From a virus, in IMG/VR virus record IMGVR_UViG_3300047333_000067, positions 1 through 21,231 of that record: DNA of 21,231 bases, one strand, 5' to 3'. Under the pieces are notes generated by a model, which had not been told where the DNA came from, did no database searches, and saw nothing but the letters and a program-made list of their open reading frames with translations. Made by a program: the position numbers and the translations under genes. Below, one piece after another: positions 1 through 6,853 of this stretch. Numbering within the stretch: position 1 is the stretch's first letter; each line of letters starts with the position of its first letter.

Positions 1-2
1 AC

Positions 3-170
3 ACGACCCTCGGGTCGCCTTCCACCGCGACCGGCAGCGTGCTCATCGGCGGCGTGAACGCGGCCATCGGCACAGGAAGCACGGGCCACGGCACGTGCTG
101 GAAAAGCGCCATCCGGATCGGATACTGCTCAACCGCGGTGGACTCCTCGGGCAACTGTACATGCAACTAA
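3..170 (+). CDS. C-terminal end of a Gly/Ser/Cys-rich protein (5' truncated)
   Basis: An open frame enters from the left edge and stops at TAA 168-170, leaving 55 residues. The segment is rich in Gly, Ser and Thr (GSPSTATGSVLIGG near its start) and ends with five cysteines in the last 25 residues (CWKSAIRIGYC, then CTCN at the terminus). This looks like the exposed tail of a fibre- or adhesin-like virion protein rather than a small terminase, the gene expected upstream of the large terminase in P22-like phages. Its low-complexity style resembles the protein that begins at 20715. No family was recognised. That it is coding rests on the uninterrupted frame and the tight junction with the next reading frame. 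Confidence 0.55.
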   Translation, partial: TTLGSPSTATGSVLIGGVNAAIGTGSTGHGTCWKSAIRIGYCSTAVDSSGNCTCN

Positions 171-262
171 TTTCCTTCATCGGCGCGTGCGTGAAGTTCG
201 CTTGCGTTTGGGCCTGGCGCGCGGCCACCGGACGCCACCCCGACCTGCCCGGGCAGGGCTAG
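161..262 (+). CDS. Possible 33-residue membrane micropeptide
   Basis: ATG at 161 lies inside the last codons of the upstream gene (ATGCAACTAA junction), and the frame stops at TAG 260-262, seven bases before the terminase GTG. The product starts MQLISFIGACVKFACVWAW, a hydrophobic stretch that could span a membrane once, followed by a short polar tail. There is no convincing ribosome-binding site. It shares its frame with the terminase, so its stop proves that the terminase cannot start further upstream. It may be only translational filler between two genes; no function is assigned. Confidence 0.25.
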   Translation: MQLISFIGACVKFACVWAWRAATGRHPDLPGQG

Positions 263-268
263 GCCGGC

Positions 269-1618
269 GTGATCACTCGCATAGAGCTGATCGACAAGCT
301 CCGGTTTCTGTTTGAGCCCCACGACAACAAAGTCATCTGGGGCGGCCGCGATGGCATCAAGTCGTGGACCGTGGCGCAGACGCTTCTCATCATCGCGGCG
401 CAGGGCAAGCTCCGCTGGCTGTGCGGCCGCGAGACGCAGCAGTCGATCGACGAGAGCGTCCACCAGCTCCTGGAAGAGCAGATCCGGCGGCTGCACCTCG
501 ATGAGTACTTCCGCGTCGAGAGAAAACGCATCGTCGGCACTGTGCTGCAAACCACCGGAATGTACGGCGAGCCGCTGGCCACCCCTGGCTATAGCGAGTT
601 CGTGTTTGCCGGCCTCCGTCACAACGTCAACCAGTTGAAGAGCTACGAGGCGTTCGACGGCGTATGGGTCGAGGAAGCGGTTAATGTTTCGAAGGACTCA
701 TGGGAGAAAGTAATCCCCACGCTGCGCAAGGAAGGCAGCGAGGTGTGGGTCACATTCAACCCCGAGCTGACCACAGACGAGACGTATAAGCGCTGGGTCT
801 TGAACCCGCCGCCGCGCACCGTCGTGGTCAAGACGAGCTACCTCGATAACCGCTGGCTCAGCGAGACATCGCTCCGGAAGATCCAGTTCTTGTACGAGAC
901 GGATCCGGAGGCGGCCGCCAACGTTTACGGCGGCGAATGCAAGTCGGCCGTCGAGGGCGCCATCTTCGGCCTCGAAATGAAAGCGGCGCAAGCGGCCGGC
1001 CGAATCGGCATGGTCCCGTACCATCCGGCGCACCCGGTGGACACCATCTGGGATCTGGGCTTCGGCGACCCGTGCTCGATCTGGTTTGTGCAGTGTTACG
1101 ACGGCTGGTTCCACTTCATCGACTATTTCGAGTCGAACCACCTGGTGATCGCCGATTACATGGTGGAGCTCCAGCGGCGCAAGTATCTCTACGGCCGGTA
1201 CTGGCTGCCGCACGACGGCATCGATACGATCATCCACCAGAAGCTCTCCGGCTCGGCCGACCGTTCGATGTCGATCCTGGAGCTGGTGCGCGGCGCCGTC
1301 GCCGACAAGAAGCAGGTGGACATCATCCGCAAGATGCTGGTCACCGACCAGATCAACGCGGCGCGCATGATCTTTCCGCTGTGCCGCTTCGACGAAAAGA
1401 AGTGCGCCGATGGCATCCAGGCGCTGCGCCACTACCAGTGGCCGCCGCCGAATCAGAACATCGCGCCGAACAGGCGCGTCGCACAGACGAAGCCGCTGCA
1501 TAACTGGGCGTCGCACGCGTCGAGCGCGTTCATGGGCGCGGCCGTGGCGCTGCGCCAGCCGAAGGCGCCCACGCCGGACCGCGAGCGCCAGCGCGTGCCC
1601 GCGTCGCCGTGGAGTTGA
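269..1618 (+). CDS. Terminase large subunit (DNA-packaging ATPase/nuclease)
   Basis: The 449-residue product is the motor that pumps phage DNA through the portal and cuts it. The N-terminal ATPase domain shows a Walker A-like GGRDGIKS (25-32, Lys31), a Walker B-like FDGVWVEEA (129-137) and the coupling motif TFNPE (163-167). The C-terminal RNase H-like nuclease has DLGFGDP (262-268), LPHDG (313-317) and a final HNWASHASSAF (411-421). In relatives the last motif usually reads HDWxSHxADAF, so two usual aspartates are Asn412 and Ser419 here. The start is GTG 269, because an in-frame TAG lies at 260-262. It is followed at once by small genes and then the portal. The family call is secure; the nuclease metal site may be altered. 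Confidence 0.93.
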   Translation: MITRIELIDKLRFLFEPHDNKVIWGGRDGIKSWTVAQTLLIIAAQGKLRWLCGRETQQSIDESVHQLLEEQIRRLHLDEYFRVERKRIVGTVLQTTGMYGEPLATPGYSEFVFAGLRHNVNQLKSYEAFDGVWVEEAVNVSKDSWEKVIPTLRKEGSEVWVTFNPELTTDETYKRWVLNPPPRTVVVKTSYLDNRWLSETSLRKIQFLYETDPEAAANVYGGECKSAVEGAIFGLEMKAAQAAGRIGMVPYHPAHPVDTIWDLGFGDPCSIWFVQCYDGWFHFIDYFESNHLVIADYMVELQRRKYLYGRYWLPHDGIDTIIHQKLSGSADRSMSILELVRGAVADKKQVDIIRKMLVTDQINAARMIFPLCRFDEKKCADGIQALRHYQWPPPNQNIAPNRRVAQTKPLHNWASHASSAFMGAAVALRQPKAPTPDRERQRVPASPWS

Positions 1619-1620
1619 TT

Positions 1621-1827
1621 ATGAGAGACAGACTACGAGAGATCGCCAACACCGCGCGCCACATCCGCGACCTTTGCGTGATTGCAGAGACGCAAACGGC
1701 GGCAGCTACATGTTCCCCCGATCTGGCCGATGAAATCCGCCGCAACGCGCAATATATCCACGATCTTGCGGCGCGACTCGCAGTCACCGCAGTGGGACTG
1801 GCGCCCGCTCCAAAGGCGGCCGAATGA
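1621..1827 (+). CDS. Small hypothetical protein, 68 residues
   Basis: ATG 1621 is preceded by GGAG at 1611-1614 with six bases of spacing, which favours it over the in-frame GTG at 1609 that would overlap the terminase. The product is mostly helical (MRDRLREIANTARHIRDL and DLADEIRRNAQYIHDLAARL), with an Ala/Pro-rich end. It resembles the short helical proteins found next to terminase and portal genes in many phages, but no family was recognised. Its TGA overlaps the next ATG as ATGA, so the pair is probably translationally coupled. Confidence 0.6.
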   Translation: MRDRLREIANTARHIRDLCVIAETQTAAATCSPDLADEIRRNAQYIHDLAARLAVTAVGLAPAPKAAE

Positions 1828-2024
1828 AGCTGAAAGCGAAGACCCGTAACGCGCTGCCGGCGTCGGCGTTCGCACTGCCGGCACAGCGCAAGTACCCGGT
1901 CGAAGATCCCGCGCACGCCGCGAACGCGAAGGCGCGCGCCACGCAGCAAGTGAAGGCTGGACGGCTCTCGCCGGCGAGCGCCGCGAAGATCCGGCAGCGC
2001 GCCAACGTTGTGCTTGGAAAGTAG
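1824..2024 (+). CDS. Small basic phage protein (DUF6582-like)
   Basis: The 66-residue basic protein starts at the ATGA overlap with the preceding gene. Its pattern RNALPASAFALP, KYPVEDPAHAANAKARA, then a helical end AAKIRQRANVVLGK, matches the short phage/bacterial family in which a 'LP.s.FA.P..R.YPi.D..HA.nA.aR' motif is followed by a charged helix (DUF6582-like, recalled from memory). The biochemical function of that family is unknown, although members often sit near head genes. The location between terminase and portal fits a head-assembly or DNA-binding accessory role, which is inference. Confidence 0.65.
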   Translation: MKLKAKTRNALPASAFALPAQRKYPVEDPAHAANAKARATQQVKAGRLSPASAAKIRQRANVVLGK

Positions 2025-2032
2025 GAGACAAG

Positions 2033-2221
2033 ATGCAAAAGACACTGCACGAAAAAGCCGCCCTCGTCCTGCAGGCCGTGGCGATTGAAGCCGACCATCA
2101 GGGCCTTGCGTTTGTCAACGGTCCTAGCAACCAGGCCGCCGCCATCGGCCCGGTGCCATCCATTTATCCCACCCAAGGCGTGGACCGCGCCACCATCCTG
2201 TTCGGTCTGATCGAGGCGTAA
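2033..2221 (+). CDS. Small hypothetical protein, 62 residues
   Basis: ATG 2033 has a strong ribosome-binding site, AGGAG at 2023-2027, spaced five bases and formed partly by the stop codon of the preceding gene. The product starts with a helix (KTLHEKAALVLQAVAIEA) followed by a Gly/Pro-rich, mildly hydrophobic half. No motif or family was recognised. The TAA overlaps the next start by one base (TAATG), suggesting coupled translation. Confidence 0.55.
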   Translation: MQKTLHEKAALVLQAVAIEADHQGLAFVNGPSNQAAAIGPVPSIYPTQGVDRATILFGLIEA

Positions 2222-2475
2222 TGAAGAAACTTGAATCGATGAGCATCAAGCCGGCCCAGAATGGTGGGCATACCATTACGCACGAATTTGCCCGCGAGGT
2301 GGCCAGCAAGAAGATGGGCGATATGTACATGGAGCGCCCGAAGGAAGAGCAAAACGTCTTCGGTCCCGGCGACGGCGCCGCCGCGCTCGCGCACGTCGCG
2401 CAGCACACCGGCATGAAGGCCGGCAAGATGCCGAAGGGCACAGACTGCCCCTGCTGCGGGACGGCGGGCATCTAG
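2221..2475 (+). CDS. Small protein with C-terminal CPCC motif, 84 residues
   Basis: The start ATG shares its first base with the stop codon of the gene before it. The N-terminal half is basic and polar, the middle has a helix (GAAALAHVAQHTGMKAG), and the end carries DCPCCGTAGI (Cys76, Cys78, Cys79). Three closely spaced cysteines could bind metal with a partner or in a dimer. It is one of four Cys-rich small proteins in the window (also 2476, 3073 and 11196). No function can be assigned; coding status is supported by the tight packing. Confidence 0.55.
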   Translation: MKKLESMSIKPAQNGGHTITHEFAREVASKKMGDMYMERPKEEQNVFGPGDGAAALAHVAQHTGMKAGKMPKGTDCPCCGTAGI

Positions 2476-3054
2476 GTGTACCAGACACGCCAGCAGCGCA
2501 AGCGCATCGATGGGCTGCTCTCGTCGCTGGGCCTGGGCGCGCTCGACCAGCCTATGCGGCTGTGCGGCGAGCTCGCCGCGTATGTGCGCGATCATGACCA
2601 CTTTCGCTTGCTGCTGATGGCCTGCGAGCCGCAAGAGCGCGCCAACATGTTCGATGCGATGCGCGGCAACCTGCGCTTCCGGCCGCGCACGCTCGACGCA
2701 TACATTGCGGAGGCCGGCGCAATTGCGGAGGCCAAGCAGTTGCCCCTGCAGGACGCGGACGGGAATCTGCACCCGTTCATGCCGCCCGTGATCGAAAGCC
2801 AAGCGCAGCGCGATTCGCGCGCCTTCATCGACGCGCAGAACGAACTGGACCAGGCCGACCTCGCCAACGCCACCGCCGCAGTGAACGAGGCGCGCGCGAA
2901 CGCGCGACTGCTGCTGACCTGCCGCAAATGCACGCGCCAGGAAGTGTTTGCGTCCGACACGAAAGCGAACGCCGTGTTCGCCGCGCGCGAGGCGGGGTGG
3001 ACCTACGATGAACTGAACGGGACCGGCGCGGAGATCTGCCCGTCGTGCCCCTAG
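2476..3054 (+). CDS. Hypothetical protein with C-terminal zinc ribbon, 192 residues
   Basis: The GTG start directly abuts the preceding TAG with no spacer. The first 145 residues are mostly helical, with a long charged stretch (ESQAQRDSRAFIDAQNEL then ANATAAVNEARANARLLL). The last 44 residues form a probable zinc ribbon: CRKC (149-152), then REAGW, then CPSC (188-191). This Cys-x2-Cys, GW, Cys-x2-Cys layout recurs in the 79-residue protein at 11196. The position between terminase and portal suggests head assembly or a packaging accessory, but no characterised family was recognised. The start is uncertain because GTG lacks a clear ribosome-binding site. Confidence 0.65.
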   Translation: MYQTRQQRKRIDGLLSSLGLGALDQPMRLCGELAAYVRDHDHFRLLLMACEPQERANMFDAMRGNLRFRPRTLDAYIAEAGAIAEAKQLPLQDADGNLHPFMPPVIESQAQRDSRAFIDAQNELDQADLANATAAVNEARANARLLLTCRKCTRQEVFASDTKANAVFAAREAGWTYDELNGTGAEICPSCP

Positions 3055-3072
3055 CCCCCGGCCCCCGTTCTT

Positions 3073-3213
3073 ATGCCGTGCTGCGGTAAATCCGAAACGC
3101 CGCGCCCCTGCTGGCGATGCGGCAGGCCCGCGCAACTGACCGCGCGCCATCCGATCAGCGGAAACATGAGGCCTATCTGTGCCGCTTGCGCCAAAGGCAC
3201 TGCTGCCACCTAA
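3073..3213 (+). CDS. 46-residue cysteine-rich zinc-ribbon peptide
   Basis: This frame runs from ATG 3073 to TAA 3211-3213. It holds six cysteines in 46 residues: CC (3-4), CWRC (13-16) and CAAC (36-39). The two Cys-x2-Cys knuckles separated by a basic loop (RPAQLTARHP) are a compact zinc-ribbon arrangement. The 3' end overlaps the next small gene in another frame by 35 bases, which is longer than the other junctions and lowers certainty slightly. Cysteine spacing this regular is unlikely by chance. Confidence 0.5.
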   Translation: MPCCGKSETPRPCWRCGRPAQLTARHPISGNMRPICAACAKGTAAT

Positions 3214-3355
3214 TGCGGACCTTCCGGACATCCTGCGCGAGCAGCTCGACTATTTGATCGAGATTAATTCCGAACCCGCATCGAAGGCCGACGAGGCGCG
3301 GCTCTTCCGCGTCATGGCGCTCCTCCTGGAACCGTTCAAATTAGTCGCTCATTAA
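3179..3355 (+). CDS. Small acidic/hydrophobic protein before the portal, 58 residues
   Basis: GTG 3179 is preceded by GAGG at 3168-3171 with a seven-base spacer, and the frame ends at TAA 3353-3355, six bases before the portal ATG. The product has a Pro-rich start (PLAPKALLPPNADLPDILR), an acidic amphipathic helix (EQLDYLIEI) and a second helix (DEARLFRVMALLLEPF). It fills what would otherwise be an unexplained gap before the portal. No family was recognised. It could be a small helical head factor, which is inference only. Confidence 0.5.
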   Translation: MPLAPKALLPPNADLPDILREQLDYLIEINSEPASKADEARLFRVMALLLEPFKLVAH

Positions 3356-3361
3356 AATCAC

Positions 3362-5617
3362 ATGCCCGCCACCTGGGACGAAAACGCGTACGACGAAGCG
3401 GAGAACCCGCCGCTCGCCGAAGTCACTCCCAGCGATGAAGAGCTGCTGAAGGAGATCCGCGACACGTACACGGATTTCAACACGCGCTGGCAGGACTCAC
3501 GCGACGAGCACAATCTGGACTTGCGCTACATCTGCGGCGACCCGTGGGATCCGGCCGACAAGCGCGCGCGCGAACAGGCCGGGCGGCCGTGCATCAGTTG
3601 GGACGAGCTGGGCCAGTACGTGAACCACTGCGTCAATAACGTCCGCAACAATAAGCGGGGCGTGAAGGTTGAGCCGCGGGGCGGCGGCACTGCCACCAAT
3701 AAGACCGCGGAACTGGACCAGAATCTCATCCGCGGCATCGAATATCGAAACCAGGGGCCATCTGTCTACCTGACCGCATTCCAGCAGATGACAGAGGGCA
3801 GCTACGGCTATTTCCGCATCGGACGGCGCTACGTCTCCGACGATCTCGATTCGCTCGACCCGACGATCTTCAACCAGGAGATCACCATCAGTTCCATCCC
3901 TAATCCGAACAGCGTACTGTTCGATCCTTTCTGCAAAAAGCCGGATTGGAGCGATGCGAAGCGCGTGTTCGTTTTGGATCCAATTCCGCGCGACGAGTTC
4001 AAGCGGCGTTGGCCGCGCGCGCAGATCACGGACTTCACCCCCGAGCACACGGTCATAGCGAAGGACTGGATCCAGGACAAACAAATCCTGACCGCGGAAT
4101 ACTGGCGCGTGGTGGTCAGCACGCGCAAGAAGTACGAGCTGGACACCGAGATGCGGCAGGTCGTGGACCGCGTCCCCCGTGGCGTGAAGGTCCGCCGCAC
4201 GCGCAGCGTGGAGAAGCGCAACGTCTGGCAGTATTTCACCAACGGCGTCGAAATCATCGAGCGCGAAGAGCAGCCCGGCCCTTACATCCCGATCATTCCG
4301 ATGATCGGGCTGGAGCGCTACGTCGACGAGGGCGGCGTCGCGGTCCGCAAGATTTTCTCGCTGGTGCGCCTGGGGCGCGACCCGCAGATGTCCCTCGCCT
4401 ATCTTGTCAGCGGCGAAATGGAGGAGGCCGGCCTGACGCCGAAGACGCCGTACAAAGGCTTCGTCGGCCAGTTCGAGACGGATCGCGACGCCATCGAGCA
4501 GTCGACGAAGATTCCGCGCGCGTTCCTCCAATTCGATCCTATACCGGACGGCTCCGGCGCAGTGCTCCCCCTGCCGGCGCGCGAGTCGTTCACCCCGAAT
4601 TTTCAGGCGTACGAGGTAGCCAAGGATAGCTGCCGCCGCGCGATTCAGGCGGCCATGGGTATCTCGCCCCTCCCGACCGCGGCGCAGCGCGACAACCAAA
4701 AATCCGGCGTGGCCATCGAGCGCATGGATCAGCAGCAAGAGATCGGCAGTTTTCACTTCGTGGACGGCTATGATCGCGCGGTGTCGCTCGGCGGACGCGT
4801 GATAGAGAGCTACCTCCCCGTCGTCAATGACACAGAGCGGGAAGAGTCAATTCGAAAGCCGGACGACTCGCACGCCATCGTGCGCCTGAACACAGAGCAG
4901 CCTTACCAGGATCCCTCCACTGGTGAGATGGTCCAGTACACGATGGATCCGGACGCCAAGCACGACGTGAGTGTGTCCACCGGGCCGAGCGCCGCGTCCC
5001 AGCAGGAAGCCGTAGGCAAATTCCTCGACTTACTCCTCACCGAGCTGCCCACGCTGCCGCTCGCGCCGCCGCAAGCGCAGAAGATTTTAGCGCTGGCCAT
5101 CCAGATGAAAAACCTGGGGCCCAAGGGCGATGAGATCGCCGACATTATTTCGCCTCCGGATAACGGCCAGGGCGCGCAGCAGGCGCAGCAGATGCAGCAG
5201 CAGATGGCGCTGCAAGGCCAGGCGCTCCAGGCCATGCAGGCCGAGTTGCAAAAACTTCAACTCGAACGCGCGGGCAAGGTGATCGATAACCAGGCTAAAG
5301 CGCAGATCGAGCAGATGAAGATCGAGGCGCAAGTCACCGCCGCCGAAATTCAGACCAAGGCGCAAAGCACATCAGAACGGCTGGCCTTTGTTGAGGACAT
5401 GATGCATAAAATGCTGGACAGCGGACATGACCTCGGGATGTTGGCAGCGCAGCAGGCGCATGAAAAGCAGCAGTCAGATGCCGCCGCCGCGCAACAACGG
5501 CAGGCAGCTACTCAGGATCAGGCTCACCAGCAGGGCATGGCGGCGCAGTCACAGGGCGCAGCCGCTCAGCAAGCGGAGCTGGCACGCCAGGCGCAGCCGG
5601 CGGAGCCCGCGGATTAG
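3362..5617 (+). CDS. Portal protein, P22 gp1-like
   Basis: The 751-residue product forms the dodecameric channel at one capsid vertex through which DNA is packaged and ejected. Features typical of the P22-like portal family include an N-terminal stem region (DTYTDFNTRWQDSRDEHNLDLRY, here 37-59), YGYFRIGRRY, LFDPFCKKPDWSDAKRVF and YIPIIPMIGLERYVD, and a length close to P22 gp1. From about residue 600 the chain becomes Gln/Ala-rich and helical (repeated QQ, QMQ, QAL) to the end at 751, matching the long C-terminal barrel helices of P22 portal. The ATG at 3362 lacks a strong ribosome-binding site but has no better in-frame alternative. Small genes lie upstream and the scaffold gene directly downstream. 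Confidence 0.93.
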   Translation: MPATWDENAYDEAENPPLAEVTPSDEELLKEIRDTYTDFNTRWQDSRDEHNLDLRYICGDPWDPADKRAREQAGRPCISWDELGQYVNHCVNNVRNNKRGVKVEPRGGGTATNKTAELDQNLIRGIEYRNQGPSVYLTAFQQMTEGSYGYFRIGRRYVSDDLDSLDPTIFNQEITISSIPNPNSVLFDPFCKKPDWSDAKRVFVLDPIPRDEFKRRWPRAQITDFTPEHTVIAKDWIQDKQILTAEYWRVVVSTRKKYELDTEMRQVVDRVPRGVKVRRTRSVEKRNVWQYFTNGVEIIEREEQPGPYIPIIPMIGLERYVDEGGVAVRKIFSLVRLGRDPQMSLAYLVSGEMEEAGLTPKTPYKGFVGQFETDRDAIEQSTKIPRAFLQFDPIPDGSGAVLPLPARESFTPNFQAYEVAKDSCRRAIQAAMGISPLPTAAQRDNQKSGVAIERMDQQQEIGSFHFVDGYDRAVSLGGRVIESYLPVVNDTEREESIRKPDDSHAIVRLNTEQPYQDPSTGEMVQYTMDPDAKHDVSVSTGPSAASQQEAVGKFLDLLLTELPTLPLAPPQAQKILALAIQMKNLGPKGDEIADIISPPDNGQGAQQAQQMQQQMALQGQALQAMQAELQKLQLERAGKVIDNQAKAQIEQMKIEAQVTAAEIQTKAQSTSERLAFVEDMMHKMLDSGHDLGMLAAQQAHEKQQSDAAAAQQRQAATQDQAHQQGMAAQSQGAAAQQAELARQAQPAEPAD

Positions 5618-5630
5618 CAACAACCCACAA

Positions 5631-5676
5631 TTTTATGCCAGAAACAGTCGAAACCGCAGCCCCGACAACTGCACCC
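5631..5676 (+). repeat. 46-bp direct repeat, copy 1
   Basis: This copy is identical, base for base, to 5706-5751. It begins with TTTT just before ATG 5635 and encodes the first 14 residues of the scaffold gene (MPETVETAAPTTAP). The last two bases (CC) also belong to the inverted coat-derived segment that follows, a 2-bp microhomology at the junction. Confidence 0.97.
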
Positions 5677-6843
5677 ACCAGCTTATTCAGCAGGATGCGC
5701 AGGATTTTTATGCCAGAAACAGTCGAAACCGCAGCCCCGACAACTGCACCCGCAGTAGATGCAGCACCGATCATTCCGCGCGATCCCCAAGGCTACGCCA
5801 GATGGCGCAACGGGGAAACGCCGGAGCCGAAAACTGACGCCCCGGCAGCGTCGTCCGCGTCCGGCGATGAGCCGGGCGATAAAACCGCCCCCGCCTCGGA
5901 AGCGGGTAAACCCAAGCAGGCAGAAACACGCCCGCCAGCAGCGCGCGGCAAAGCGGAAACGCGTCTCGCCGAGCTGCTCGCGGATATCAAAGGCACGGGC
6001 TATACGCCCGCCGAGCTAAAGACCCTCCGTAAGGAAGCCGCCGCCGCTCCCCCCGCGAAAACAGACGCACCACCGGCCTCGTCCGCCGCGCCAAAGGAGC
6101 AGCCCAAAGAGCAGCCGAAAGCGATCACCGCGCCCACAAAGCCCGACTTCAAAAATTGGACGGGAACGTGGGATGAGCGCGAGGCCGCCATCGAGAAGTG
6201 GAACGACGAAAACGCGGCATACCAGGCCGCCAAAGCCGTTCAGGATTATCGCATCTCGGAGGCGCGCGCGGCGATGGAGAAATCCACCGCGGCTAAAGTG
6301 GGCGAAGCGCAGACGCGCTACGGCCAGCACGCCGGCGCGACCATCGTGGAGACGGCGCGCGCGCTCGGTTTCGGCACGCCAGAGATGGCCGCCGCTGCGC
6401 AGATCCCCGGCCCCATCCAGGCAATCATCGACCAGTCATCCGTGATGGTCGATCTGCTGTATGTGCTGGGCGAGAAGCCGGACGAGTTGACGGCGTTTAT
6501 CGCGCTCGCCAAGTCGGACCCCGGCGCAGCCATCCGCAAGCTCGTATTCCTCGAAAGCGGTGTGATCGCGGAGCTGGCGAAAGGCGCGAAGTCGCCGGCT
6601 GCCGGCGAACCCGCGGCGCCCGCGGCAGAGCGTGCTTCAGACGGAAAGTTTCTACCTGCTAAACCCAAGGCATCGCAGGCGCCCGCGCCGGCCATCGAGG
6701 TCGGAGGCCATGGAGCCCCGCCGCTCGATCCGGTCGAGGCGACCTCGCGATCGGCAAGCGCCCCCGGCGCGCAGCCGAAAGAAGTCACTGCCTTTTTCCG
6801 CGCGGCAAACGCGCGCGATCTGGCGCGGCGACAAGGACGATAA
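5635..6843 (+). CDS. Scaffolding protein (P22 gp8-position), with duplicated N-terminus
   Basis: The 402-residue Ala/Pro/Glu/Lys-rich, low-complexity protein lies between portal and coat, where P22-like phages encode the scaffold that templates the procapsid and leaves before DNA entry. Residues 1-14 (MPETVETAAPTTAP) recur exactly at 26-39, because the 5' end carries a 75-bp in-frame insertion. Residues 40-170 look disordered. Helical stretches follow (WDEREAAIEKWNDENAAYQA, IVETARALGF, DLLYVLGEKPDELTAFIALA). A basic end (EVTAFFRAANARDLARRQGR) could contact coat, as the basic C-terminus of P22 scaffold does. Two identical ATG contexts exist. ATG 5635 lacks a ribosome-binding site, while ATG 5710 has AGGA at 5701-5704, so a 377-residue product from 5710 is equally plausible. 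Function is assigned from position and composition. Confidence 0.75.
   Translation: MPETVETAAPTTAPTSLFSRMRRIFMPETVETAAPTTAPAVDAAPIIPRDPQGYARWRNGETPEPKTDAPAASSASGDEPGDKTAPASEAGKPKQAETRPPAARGKAETRLAELLADIKGTGYTPAELKTLRKEAAAAPPAKTDAPPASSAAPKEQPKEQPKAITAPTKPDFKNWTGTWDEREAAIEKWNDENAAYQAAKAVQDYRISEARAAMEKSTAAKVGEAQTRYGQHAGATIVETARALGFGTPEMAAAAQIPGPIQAIIDQSSVMVDLLYVLGEKPDELTAFIALAKSDPGAAIRKLVFLESGVIAELAKGAKSPAAGEPAAPAAERASDGKFLPAKPKASQAPAPAIEVGGHGAPPLDPVEATSRSASAPGAQPKEVTAFFRAANARDLARRQGR
5675..5705 (-). repeat. 31-bp inverted copy of the 5' part of the coat gene
   Basis: The reverse complement of these 31 bases equals 6896-6926 in the coat gene, where it encodes ILRILLNKLV (residues 15-24). Here, in the scaffold frame, it is read on the opposite strand as TSLFSRMRRI. 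It sits exactly between the two 46-bp direct repeats and is the only unexplained sequence between them. The codon boundaries of the two readings coincide. Confidence 0.97.
5701..5704 (+). promoter_or_regulatory. Ribosome-binding site candidate supplied by the inserted segment
   Basis: AGGA is followed by five T residues and then ATG 5710, an acceptable Shine-Dalgarno spacing. The bases come from the inverted coat-derived insert. The equivalent position before ATG 5635 (CAACCCACAATTTT) has no purine-rich site, so the insert may have moved or strengthened the scaffold start. This bears directly on which ATG is used. Confidence 0.4.
5706..5751 (+). repeat. 46-bp direct repeat, copy 2
   Basis: Second perfect copy of 5631-5676, offset by 75 bases (25 codons), so the frame is kept. 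Sequence after 5751 continues the ordinary scaffold gene (AVDAAPIIPRD). The simplest reading is that copy 2 is the original gene start, and that copy 1 together with the inverted insert arose by one event. Confidence 0.97.
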
Positions 6844-6853
6844 CGCAACGTAA

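Noticed and set aside
2164-3231. 355-residue minus-strand frame across the small-gene cluster
   Set aside because: Would replace several tightly overlapping + strand genes with ribosome-binding sites and zinc-ribbon motifs; antisense composition only.
3497-4756. 419-residue minus-strand frame opposite the portal
   Set aside because: Mirror of a secure portal gene; composition is typical antisense (Arg, Ala, Leu, Asp) and no ribosome-binding site or family is seen.
5427-5837. 136-residue + strand frame overlapping portal end and scaffold start
   Set aside because: Its internal repeat only reflects the 46-bp DNA repeat in another frame; portal and scaffold frames explain the region.
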